This document shows, piece by piece, positions 32,470 to 39,805 of a stretch of DNA of 64,000 bases. This stretch comes from Polyangiaceae bacterium (GTDB taxonomy: Bacteria > Myxococcota_A > Polyangia > Polyangiales > Polyangiaceae). Under the pieces are notes generated by a model, which did no database searches, was not told the origin of the DNA, and saw only the letters and a program-made list of their open reading frames with translations. Made by a program: the position numbers and the translations under genes. How positions within the stretch are numbered: position 1 is the stretch's first letter; each line of letters begins with the position of its first letter. The DNA lies in the NCBI GenBank assembly GCA_025936045.1, contig JAICUB010000009.1, forward strand, positions 1 to 64,000. Reading direction: 5' to 3'.

Positions 32470-33674
32470 GGACGCGAAGGTACCGCGTCCACGGGCTCGG
32501 CGAGAGTGGACACGGCGCGCGCGGACGCGCTGCCGGCAAAAGCCAGGGCGGAGAGCAGCATCACCGCCGCGCCGTACTCGTCGGCGGTACGGACCACGCC
32601 GCCGCCGAAGACGACCCCCACGCCCGCGAGCACGGCGGGCAGCCCCATCGCAAGGTACGCGATGACGTAAAGGACGGAGAGGACGCCGGCGCGCTCGTGC
32701 GGCGCGGCCAGTGGAACCACGCTGCGCACGGCGCCCTGAAAGGCGCCGCCGAAGCCGGCACCAGCGAGAGCGGTGCCCGCGAAGAAACCGGCGACCGAGT
32801 CGGCGCGCACGGCGGCGAGCGTCGCGGCGATGCCCGCGATCAGCGTCGGCGTACCGAATTTCACGAGATTTTGCGGTGAGAGCGCGCGCGTGAAGAAGAC
32901 GGCGAGCGCGCCCGAGCCGGCGAGAGCAAAGAGCGCGAGACCGCCGAGCAGCCGCGAACCCGAGCCGGTGAGCTCGCGCAGCAATGTCGGGCCGAGCGAG
33001 GCGTAGAAGCCGACGAGCGCCCAGGTGCCGACGATCGCGGGAGCGGCGAGCAGCATCGGTCGCCGGAGCGCGGAGGGCAGCTCGAAGCGCGGCTTGAGCG
33101 CCGCGAGCGCACCGCGCCGTCGCGCCGCGGTTTCCGGCATCGCGAGCACCCCGAACGCTTGCGCGACGAAGCCGACGCCGAGGAGCGCGTAGACGAGCAC
33201 CGTCGGCGCGGGCAGATACTGCACGAGGAAGCCCGAGAGCAGCCCGCCCGTCGCGCTGCCGAGCATGGGACCGACGGCGTTCGCGGTGGCGCCCCGCGTG
33301 CGGTCGATGTCCACCATGCCCGCGCCGACCGCGCTCATCGCCGCGCCGGTCGCGAGGCCCTGCAGCACGCGCGCCGCGACGAGCGCGCCGACTCCGTGCG
33401 CCGTCGCGAACACGGCCATGGTCACGGCTTGGAGCAGCGCGGCGCCGAGCAGAACGGGACGGCGGCCGATGTAGTCGGACACCGACCCGAGCACGAGCAG
33501 CGCCGCGAGCACCGCGACGGCATAAATGCCGAACACGACGGTCGTGGTGATTGGCGAGAACCCCCAAGCGGCCTGGTACACGGCGTAGAGCGGCGTCGGG
33601 GCGCTCGAGCCGGCCAAGAACGACACGACGATCGACGCTTGCAGAAAAAACGCGGTGTTTCGCGTGAGAGACAT
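32466..33674 (-). CDS. MFS efflux transporter
   Basis: 402-residue major facilitator with about 12 membrane segments. The loop 2-3 motif A is clear (GSVSDYIGRRPVLLG), and the ARVLQGLATGA segment is typical of drug-proton antiporters. It would export a hydrophobic compound across the inner membrane. Start ATG 33674 (MSLTRNTAF) lies about 35 bp downstream of the predicted transcription start. It is the first gene of a two-gene operon with the YcaQ-like glycosylase and is divergent from a TetR regulator. The arrangement suggests drug-induced expression of pump and repair enzyme together. Confidence 0.9.
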   Translation of the reverse strand: MSLTRNTAFFLQASIVVSFLAGSSAPTPLYAVYQAAWGFSPITTTVVFGIYAVAVLAALLVLGSVSDYIGRRPVLLGAALLQAVTMAVFATAHGVGALVAARVLQGLATGAAMSAVGAGMVDIDRTRGATANAVGPMLGSATGGLLSGFLVQYLPAPTVLVYALLGVGFVAQAFGVLAMPETAARRRGALAALKPRFELPSALRRPMLLAAPAIVGTWALVGFYASLGPTLLRELTGSGSRLLGGLALFALAGSGALAVFFTRALSPQNLVKFGTPTLIAGIAATLAAVRADSVAGFFAGTALAGAGFGGAFQGAVRSVVPLAAPHERAGVLSVLYVIAYLAMGLPAVLAGVGVVFGGGVVRTADEYGAAVMLLSALAFAGSASARAVSTLAEPVDAVPSRP

Positions 33675-33690
33675 CGTCAGGCACCTCCGA

Positions 33691-33704
33691 ACAGACCGGT
33701 CTGT
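33691..33704. promoter_or_regulatory. TetR operator O1
   Basis: Perfect 14-bp palindrome ACAGACCGGTCTGT. It lies just downstream of the predicted start of the efflux-operon transcript, where bound repressor would block elongation. It shares its half-site with O2 in the promoter spacer. Confidence 0.8.
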
Positions 33705-33712
33705 CTGAGACC

Positions 33713-33744
33713 TTGACTATAGACAGACCAGTCTGTATGGTCAA
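33713..33744. promoter_or_regulatory. Overlapping divergent promoters with TetR operator O2
   Basis: Minus strand, for MFS-YcaQ: TTGACC (33744-33739), 17-bp spacer, TATAGT (33721-33716), a near-consensus sigma-70 promoter. Plus strand, for tetR: TTGACT (33713-33718), 17-bp spacer, TATGGT (33736-33741). The two promoters occupy the same bases. O2, ACAGACCAGTCTGT (33723-33736), fills both spacers, so one bound dimer should shut both. Confidence 0.75.
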
Positions 33745-33748
33745 GTCC

Positions 33749-34324
33749 ATGGCCGTTACGAAATCCGACGCCCCGGTGCGTGACCGCCTCCTCCTCGCGG
33801 CCAACGAGCTCTTTTACGAGGAGGGCATCCACGCGGTCGGCATCGAGCGCGTGCTCGAGCGCGCCCAGGTCGCCAAGGCGTCGCTCTACAGCACCTTCGG
33901 CAGCAAGGACGATCTCGTGCGCGCCTATCTCGAGGCGCGCGACGAGCGGCGCCGGAAGCGCATCGGCGCGGCCCTCGCCAAGCATTCGGATCCGCGCGCC
34001 CGCGTCCTCGCCGTCTTCGACGTGCTCGGCGAGGTCGTGAGCGAGCCGAACTATCGCGGCTGTGCGTTCGTCAACGCCAGCGCCGAAGGCATGCGCGGCG
34101 AAAGCAAAGCCAAGCGCGTCTGCGTGGGCTCGCGCGCCTGGTTACGCGAGCTCTTCACCTCGCTCGCGGCGGAGCTCGGCGCCGCGGATCCCGAGCGCCT
34201 CGGCGATCGGCTCACGCTGCTCTACGACGGCGCCACGGTGTCGGCCGCGATGGACGGAAGAGCCGACGCGGTCACGGAAGCGCGCTCGCTCGCGCAGGAG
34301 CTCATCGCCGCGCCTGCGCGGTAA
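33749..34324 (+). CDS. TetR-family repressor of the efflux/YcaQ operon
   Basis: 191 residues from ATG 33749 (MAVTKSDAP); ATG 33737 is in frame but lies inside the predicted -10 region. The HTH is well formed (LLLAANELFYEEGIHAVGIERVLERAQVAKASLYSTFGSKDDLVRAYL), and the helical C-terminal domain has two Cys (RGCAFVN, KRVCVGS) that could sense electrophiles. It is divergent from the MFS gene with two palindromic operators between. The predicted transcription start nearly coincides with the ATG, so the mRNA may be leaderless. Ligand unknown; the operon content points to a DNA-damaging or crosslinking drug. Confidence 0.9.
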   Translation: MAVTKSDAPVRDRLLLAANELFYEEGIHAVGIERVLERAQVAKASLYSTFGSKDDLVRAYLEARDERRRKRIGAALAKHSDPRARVLAVFDVLGEVVSEPNYRGCAFVNASAEGMRGESKAKRVCVGSRAWLRELFTSLAAELGAADPERLGDRLTLLYDGATVSAAMDGRADAVTEARSLAQELIAAPAR

Positions 34325-34427
34325 TGCTCGGCGGCTCCTCGCGCATCGTAGCGGCGCCGAATGCGGGCCGTGCCGGCTATTTTGTTGTTGGTATGGGCAC
34401 GGCGGGGTGCCCGGGACTGACTCGCGC

Positions 34428-35258
34428 TCAACGGAGCTGGCAGAGCTCGAGCACGTTCATGTCGGTGTAGTCCTGATTCTCACCGGCCATGGCCCAGATG
34501 AAGCCGTAATTCTTCGTGCCCGCGCCCATGTGAATCGACCAAGGCGGCGAGATGACGGCCTGTTCGTTCTCGAGCACGACGTGACGGATCGCGTCGGGCT
34601 CGCCCATGAAGTGGAACACGCGCTCCTTTTCGCCGAGGCCGAAGTAGAAGTACACCTCGGAGCGCCGGTCGTGGAGGTGGGGCGGCATCGTGTTCCAGAC
34701 GCTGCCCGGCTTGAGCAGCGTGAGGCCGAGCAGGAGCTGGGCCGAGCGGCACGTCTCGGGGACGATGTATTGGTAGATGGTGCGCTCGTTCGAAGTCTCG
34801 AGGGCCCCGCGCTCGAGCGGCACGGCTTCGTCGATCGAGATCTTGACGGTCTCGAACCGCGCGTGAGCGGGCGTGCTCACGAGGTAGAACTTCGCCGGAT
34901 CGCTCGCGGCCGCCGACTCGAACGCGAGCTCCGCCGTACCCATCGGCACGTAGAGCCCGTCGCGCGGCGAGAGCTCGTGGACGGCGCCGTCGACGCGGAC
35001 GCGGCCGGGGCCGCCGACGTTGACGATGCCGAGCTCGCGCCGCGCGAGAAACGGCACGTCGCCGCGCTGCTTCGGCAAGCCGAGCGCGCTCTCGACCGGC
35101 ATCGCGCCGCCGATGACGAAACGCTCGACGTGGGCGTAGCTGAGCTCGACCGCGTCCGGCGCGAAGAGCCCGTCAATCACGTAGCGTTCGGCCAGCGCCG
35201 CGGCGTCGGCACCGCGCATCATGTCCGGGTGCGTCGCCTGCAGGGTGCGCCTGTACAT
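34428..35258 (-). CDS. kduI: 5-dehydro-4-deoxy-D-glucuronate isomerase
   Basis: 276-residue KduI, which converts the unsaturated-uronate product 5-keto-4-deoxyuronate to 2,5-diketo-3-deoxygluconate in the cytoplasm. It is a cupin-fold zinc enzyme; the metal site is seen in [16 protein letters not shown] (two His and Glu) and a later His. [18 protein letters not shown] and [22 protein letters not shown] are strongly KduI-like. Start ATG 35258 gives full length. It begins 12 bp after a protein kinase gene on the same strand, so the two may be one operon. Other pathway genes (kduD, kdgK) are not here, but a heparinase-type lyase is nearby. Confidence 0.93.
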   Translation of the reverse strand: MYRRTLQATHPDMMRGADAAALAERYVIDGLFAPDAVELSYAHVERFVIGGAMPVESALGLPKQRGDVPFLARRELGIVNVGGPGRVRVDGAVHELSPRDGLYVPMGTAELAFESAAASDPAKFYLVSTPAHARFETVKISIDEAVPLERGALETSNERTIYQYIVPETCRSAQLLLGLTLLKPGSVWNTMPPHLHDRRSEVYFYFGLGEKERVFHFMGEPDAIRHVVLENEQAVISPPWSIHMGAGTKNYGFIWAMAGENQDYTDMNVLELCQLR

Positions 35259-35270
35259 GGCGCACCTTTA

Positions 35271-36476
35271 CTACGAATCGTGACGCTCGCCGAACGACTC
35301 CGGATCCAAGTGACGCTCGCCGAACGACTCCGGATCCATGCGCGAGGTGGGCGGCGGCGGGGGCTCGGCGCCGAAATGCGCGGCGAGCGCATCAGCGGCG
35401 ACACGCCCCGAGTGATTGCGCGGTCTGTAGACGTCGGGGTCGCGTTCGAGCGGCAGCGGCAGAATTTCGCCGCCGCTCGCGATGCGCTCGAGATCGGCGA
35501 GCACCGCGTCCATCGACGGGTAGCGGTTGTCGGGATGCTTGCGCATGCAACGCATGATCACTTGCTCGAGATCCGCGTCGAGCCCCTCGACGAGCCACGA
35601 CGGCGGCGGGGTCGGCGAGAAAATTTGGTGACTGAAAAGATCGACGCTCACGTCGAGATCGAACGGCAAATGGCCGGTCACGAGCCGAAACATCACCGTT
35701 CCGAAGACGTAGACGTCGGTCCGCGCATCGACGGGATCGGCGAGCACTTGCTCGGGCGCCATGTACTGAGCCGTGCCCAGCACGAGATTGGTGCTGCTCG
35801 GGCCCGCGTCGGGATCGCGCGTGTCCTTGGCGAAGCCGAAGTCGATGATCTTGACGTGCGGCAGGGCGCCGGGCTGTTCGACCATGAACAGGTTGCCCGG
35901 CTTGATGTCACGGTGAACGATGCCCGCGGAGTGCGCGGCGGCCACGCCCTTTGCCACCTCGCGTCCGATGGCGAGAGCGAGCGGCTCCGGCATCGCGCCG
36001 TGGGCGTCGAGGTACGCCGAGAGCGGCTCACCGACGAGCGCCTCCATCACGACGTACGGCGGTTCGTCGGCCGGCTCCTCGACGGCGAAGACACGCGCGA
36101 CCGCCGGGTGCGACACCGCCATCGTCGCGCGCGCGCCCGCGACGAAACGTTCGCGGTGCTGGGGGTCGCGCGCCGCGTTCGGGTAAAGCCATTTGACCAC
36201 GACCGGCGCGCCGGTCGTCTCGTCCACGGCAAGGTACACCTCGGCCGTTCCACCGCGTCCGACCACGCCGGCGATGCGGTAGCGTGACCCCAGCACCAGG
36301 CCGTCCTTCGGGCTCGCTCGAACGCGAAAATCCTCGACGGCTGGCGACAGGTCCAAAGCTTCGGTTTCCTTCCGGGAGGCGTAGACGACCAGGGCCGGAG
36401 CGGCAACTCGGGGTCGATTTCTCGGCCGCCGGGGCCGAAGAGGAGATTTGCGACAAGAGCAGAGGCGCCCCGTCAT
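35271..36476 (-). CDS. Ser/Thr protein kinase upstream of kduI
   Basis: 401 residues from ATG 36476, but the first about 55 residues are Arg/Pro-rich and the true start may be further in. Kinase domain: GRGGTAEVYL, VVVKWLYP (Lys), VHRDIKPGNLF, IDFGFAKD, MAPEQ and RYPSMDAVLADL; all catalytic residues are present. No membrane segment or sensor domain is visible, so it is a soluble kinase. The C-terminus has two copies of DPESFGERH from a 30-bp duplication. Only 18 bp separate it from the divergent LuxR-type gene, and kduI follows after 12 bp. Confidence 0.85.
   Translation of the reverse strand: MTGRLCSCRKSPLRPRRPRNRPRVAAPALVVYASRKETEALDLSPAVEDFRVRASPKDGLVLGSRYRIAGVVGRGGTAEVYLAVDETTGAPVVVKWLYPNAARDPQHRERFVAGARATMAVSHPAVARVFAVEEPADEPPYVVMEALVGEPLSAYLDAHGAMPEPLALAIGREVAKGVAAAHSAGIVHRDIKPGNLFMVEQPGALPHVKIIDFGFAKDTRDPDAGPSSTNLVLGTAQYMAPEQVLADPVDARTDVYVFGTVMFRLVTGHLPFDLDVSVDLFSHQIFSPTPPPSWLVEGLDADLEQVIMRCMRKHPDNRYPSMDAVLADLERIASGGEILPLPLERDPDVYRPRNHSGRVAADALAAHFGAEPPPPPTSRMDPESFGERHLDPESFGERHDS
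35281..35340. repeat. Two tandem 30-bp units, 29/30 identical
   Basis: Unit tgacgctcgccgaacgactc plus cggatccaag, repeated once with a single change (aag to atg). It doubles the last ten codons of the kinase (DPESFGERH). High identity marks a recent duplication. Confidence 0.9.
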
Positions 36477-36494
36477 CCCAGCAAGCGAGGGATC

Positions 36495-37250
36495 ATGATG
36501 GAAGGCGAGCTCAGTGGCTGGAGCAGGGTCGACGGTTCGGACCTGCCCGTTTTACGCCGCGCGACGAACGAAGCGGCACGGTCGCGGGCGATCGAATGGG
36601 ACTCGGCGAGCGGCGGCGCCTTCGAGCTCGGCGAGCTCTGGAATCGGCTGACCTGCGGAGCTTGGCGGCTCCGTGACGCTTTCTCGAACAGCGACCGCCT
36701 GTTCGCAGTCGTCGAACAGACCGAGCGCGCGCCCCGGCGCCGGGGAACGCGCGCCGCAGCGATGACGGAGCAGGTGCTGCTCGGCCAAAGCGCCAAAGCC
36801 GTCGCCATCGAGCGAAACGTCTCGGATTCCGCGGTCGCGCTCGCCATCAAGATGCACCTCGGGATGATGGGGCTCCGTTGCCGGGTGCGCGGCGTGCCGC
36901 ACATCGTGGTCATGGCGGCCCGTGCCGCGCGCACGCCCCACGCCAGGAACTTGCGCGGGCGCATCGCGCTCGTGCCGGATTCGGAGCGAATTGGCTGGAT
37001 CATCAGCGTGGTTTGCCCGGATCTGAGCCTGCTCGACCCCCTTTCGGCCGCGGAGCGCAGCGTCCTGCTTCAGCTTCTCGAGGGAAAGAGCTACGTGCAG
37101 ATCGCTGGGGCCCGCCACACGTCCACGCGGACGGTCGCGAACCAGGTCGGAACGGCGTTTCGAAAGCTCGGCGTGTCCGGGCACGGCCAAACGCTCGATC
37201 GGCTAATGTCGCGGACGCTCTGCGTTCCGCCCGTAGAAGCGCGCGCGTAA
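36495..37250 (+). CDS. LuxR-type HTH regulator
   Basis: 251 residues. The C-terminal domain is a GerE/LuxR helix-turn-helix (LSAAERSVLLQLLEGKSYVQIAGARHTSTRTVANQVGTAFRKLGVSGHGQ). The central part (RAAAMTEQVLLGQSAKAVAIERNVSDSAVALAIKMHLGMMGL) reads like a second, diverged copy of the same HTH. No receiver, PAS or autoinducer domain is recognised at the N-terminus. It probably binds DNA as a dimer; targets unknown. ATG 36495 or 36498 both fit. The last 248 bp are overlapped antisense by the end of the next kinase gene. Confidence 0.8.
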   Translation: MMEGELSGWSRVDGSDLPVLRRATNEAARSRAIEWDSASGGAFELGELWNRLTCGAWRLRDAFSNSDRLFAVVEQTERAPRRRGTRAAAMTEQVLLGQSAKAVAIERNVSDSAVALAIKMHLGMMGLRCRVRGVPHIVVMAARAARTPHARNLRGRIALVPDSERIGWIISVVCPDLSLLDPLSAAERSVLLQLLEGKSYVQIAGARHTSTRTVANQVGTAFRKLGVSGHGQTLDRLMSRTLCVPPVEARA

Positions 37251-38862
37251 ACCGCGCGCGTGCGCAACGCGGCGACTGGGCGCCGGCGGCGAGCTCGCTC
37301 GGGACGCTCGGACCGAAAGGATTTTCCCAATCGGGCGTCTTTTTCGGCGCGCGGACCGGTGCGGGCGCCTCGGGCGCCGCGACACCGCCGGATTGGGCGA
37401 TGTCGCGGACGCTCGCGGGCAGCGGTGAGCTCGTCGCGGCGCGCGGCGGCGCCTTGGCGCTCGTGCGCAACGGCGGGGCGAGCGCCATGTCGGGAGCAAG
37501 CCTGCCGGGCGCTGCTAAACGTGGTGCCGATGGCGACTTCGGTAGGAGCGCAGGTGGCGCCGATTCGTCGCCCGCGACGGGCGTTGGCCGTGCATCATCC
37601 GCCCGCTGCAGCTCGGCGGCCGGGCTTGGCGACGGCGCGCGGGGCATCGCCGTGGGCTCCGCCACCCGGTGAGTTCCGACGCTCACGCCGCGCACGAGCA
37701 AGAGCGCTGCTGCGGCCACCAAGCCGGTGACGATGCTCGACGCGAGGAAGAGCGCGCGGCGCCGGCGGAGAGCCGGGCCCTCGGTGGCCTCGGCGATGGC
37801 GTCGAGCAGAGCGCCCACCGATTCGAAGCGCTTCTCCGGGGCGCGCTCGAGGCAGCGCAGGACGAGCGCGTCGAGCGCCCTCGGCACCTCGGGATTGAGA
37901 GTGCTCGGAGGAACGATGCTCGCACCGAAGGCCAGCTGCCGCGGTCGCGTCAGGCGCGGCCCGGAAGGCGCGTCGAACGGCAACTGGCCCGTCAGCATTT
38001 CGTACCAGACGACGCCGAACGCGTAGAGGTCGCTCGCGATGGAATACCCCTGCCCTTGGAAGTGCTCGGGCGCGATGTAGCCGAAGGTGCCGACCAAGTT
38101 CGGGTGGCTCGTGCTCGCGTGCGGCTCGCCGTCGAGCGCACGCGCGAGCCCGAAGTCGAGCACGACGGCCGTGCTCAGGCCTTCCGACGCGCCCTTGAGC
38201 ATCACGTTGTCGCTCTTGAAGTCGCGATGCAAGACGCCCGCTTCGTGAGCGGCGCGAAGAGCGAGCAAGAGCTCGCGCGCGAGCTTCTTCGCTTCGACGA
38301 AGGGCAACGCGCCGGCGAGGCGCACGCGCTGCCCGAGCGTCTCCCCCTCGACGAACTGCATGGTGAGAAAATGCAGCTCGGCGCGCGTGCCCGCGTGGGC
38401 GTGCGTGCCTACGTCGTAGATGCGGCAGACATTCGGGTGACTCACGAGCCGAGCGAGCTGCACCTCGGCCTTCAGCCGGCGGACGGCGCGCGCGTCGTCC
38501 GAAGCGGTGGAGTTCACGGTTTTGAGCGCCACGCGTTCGCTGAGCACGCGATCGTACGCCTCGTACACCTCGCCCATGCCGCCGCGCGCGATGAAGCGCC
38601 GGATTTCGTAGCGCCCGCCGACCAGCGTTCCGCGTGGGAACGTCGTGTTCCAATCGAGCTCGCCGCGCGAGCCTACGGGCGCGGTGGGCGCGGAGGCAAA
38701 GAGCTCCGTGTGCGCAACGTCGGCGGCGAGGTACTGGCAGGTTTCGCAGCCGTCGAGGTGCGCCTCGAGCGCCGAACGCTCCGCCTCGTCGAGCTTGCCG
38801 AGCGCGAACGCCGCGAGCGCTTCTTCGGTCGGACAATCCGCGTGGACGCTCGCTTCGACCAT
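37003..38862 (-). CDS. Ser/Thr protein kinase with N-terminal anti-sigma-type zinc finger
   Basis: 619 residues. Residues 1-50 carry the HxxxCxxC zinc motif of anti-sigma factors (His35, Cys39, Cys42 in AHLDGCETCQ). The kinase domain has ARGGMGEV, Lys114, HRDFKSDN with Asp214, DFG 236-238 and APEH. One membrane segment (about 371-391) follows, then a Pro/Ala-rich extracytoplasmic part. Start ATG 38862 overlaps the sigma factor stop (TGATG), so the two are translated together. This suggests a kinase that both holds and signals to its sigma factor. The last about 82 residues are encoded antisense to the LuxR gene and may not be conserved sequence; no earlier in-frame stop exists. Confidence 0.85.
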   Translation of the reverse strand: MVEASVHADCPTEEALAAFALGKLDEAERSALEAHLDGCETCQYLAADVAHTELFASAPTAPVGSRGELDWNTTFPRGTLVGGRYEIRRFIARGGMGEVYEAYDRVLSERVALKTVNSTASDDARAVRRLKAEVQLARLVSHPNVCRIYDVGTHAHAGTRAELHFLTMQFVEGETLGQRVRLAGALPFVEAKKLARELLLALRAAHEAGVLHRDFKSDNVMLKGASEGLSTAVVLDFGLARALDGEPHASTSHPNLVGTFGYIAPEHFQGQGYSIASDLYAFGVVWYEMLTGQLPFDAPSGPRLTRPRQLAFGASIVPPSTLNPEVPRALDALVLRCLERAPEKRFESVGALLDAIAEATEGPALRRRRALFLASSIVTGLVAAAALLLVRGVSVGTHRVAEPTAMPRAPSPSPAAELQRADDARPTPVAGDESAPPALLPKSPSAPRLAAPGRLAPDMALAPPLRTSAKAPPRAATSSPLPASVRDIAQSGGVAAPEAPAPVRAPKKTPDWENPFGPSVPSELAAGAQSPRCARARFTRALLRAERRASATLADRAFGRARTRRAFETPFRPGSRPSAWTCGGPQRSARSSFPREAEAGRCAPRPKGGRAGSDPGKPR

Positions 38863-39668
38863 CAGCACTCCGGAGCTTGGACGAAGCTGCCCGAAAGCTT
38901 CAGTTCGAGCACGCTCGCGAGCCCACGCGCGATGCTGATGAATTCGCTGTCGGTGAGCTTCACGTCGCGTTCGGCGAGCGCGACCCGTAAACCCTCCGCG
39001 ATCGCCGTCCGGGCGCGCTCGAGCCAGCGCGCCGCCGTCGCGCGATGCACGTCGTAGGCGCGGCCGATCTCGTCGATGTTGCAGTGGCCGCACACGTGCA
39101 TCCGGAGCGCGTTGCGCTCCCGCAGCGGTAGCTTCGCGACGGCCTCACGCAGCGCGAGCTGGAACAACTGGCCGTAGCGCGCGCGCGCCAGCGCGAGCTC
39201 GGCACTGTGCTCCGGCGCGGCGAGCGCGTCCGTGAGCTCGACCTGGCGCGCGCCGGCGACGCCGAGCGCGCGACAACGATCGATCGCCGTGCGCGTGGCG
39301 GCCACGCGCACCCACGCCGCGAGCGGCCCGAGCCCGCTGTACTTCGCCACCTTCGCGCGCGGCCCGAGCAGCAACTTGTCCCAGACCTCCTGCAGCGTCT
39401 CGTCGATGAACTCCCGATCCTTGCGGACGCGCGCGACGGCCACGCGCGCCACGGGCACGACCTCGCGCGCGAACGTGCGTAGGGCTCGCACGTCCCCGAG
39501 GGCGCACGCGCAGCAAAGGAAGAGATCGGCGCCTTCGCGCTCGTCCGCCGCGCCTTGCGGGCCGAACAAAGCTTCGCAATGCCGCGCGAACTCGTCGAAT
39601 CCGAGCGGCACGTCGGGCCACTTGCGCAACCCTTCCTGGTACATCCGCTGCACCACGCCGGCACTCAT
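38862..39668 (-). CDS. ECF-like sigma factor
   Basis: 268 residues of sigma-70 type. Region 2 is seen around FIDETLQEVWDKLLLG and YSGLGPLAAWVRVAATRTAIDRCR. Region 4 HTH is LPLRERNALRMHVCGHCNIDEIGRAYDVHRATAARWLERARTAI. An N-terminal extension of about 80 residues with several Cys (LFLCCACALG) is unlike standard ECF factors. It should direct RNA polymerase to an unknown regulon. Start ATG 39668 (MSAGVVQRM) is chosen over an upstream in-frame start 26 codons earlier. Its stop codon shares a base with the start of the zinc-finger kinase gene, a pairing expected for a sigma and its controller. Confidence 0.85.
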   Translation of the reverse strand: MSAGVVQRMYQEGLRKWPDVPLGFDEFARHCEALFGPQGAADEREGADLFLCCACALGDVRALRTFAREVVPVARVAVARVRKDREFIDETLQEVWDKLLLGPRAKVAKYSGLGPLAAWVRVAATRTAIDRCRALGVAGARQVELTDALAAPEHSAELALARARYGQLFQLALREAVAKLPLRERNALRMHVCGHCNIDEIGRAYDVHRATAARWLERARTAIAEGLRVALAERDVKLTDSEFISIARGLASVLELKLSGSFVQAPEC

Positions 39669-39805
39669 GAACGCCAGTCTACCGCGAGAGTCCCGTCGCG
39701 AGACAGCCAGTGCTCCGGCCCAGCGAACAATTGACCATCGAAGCAAGGGGACGGCCGAAAACGGTGGGCCGGGCTCCGCCCTCGCGAGACCAATGGACGA
39801 GGCCT

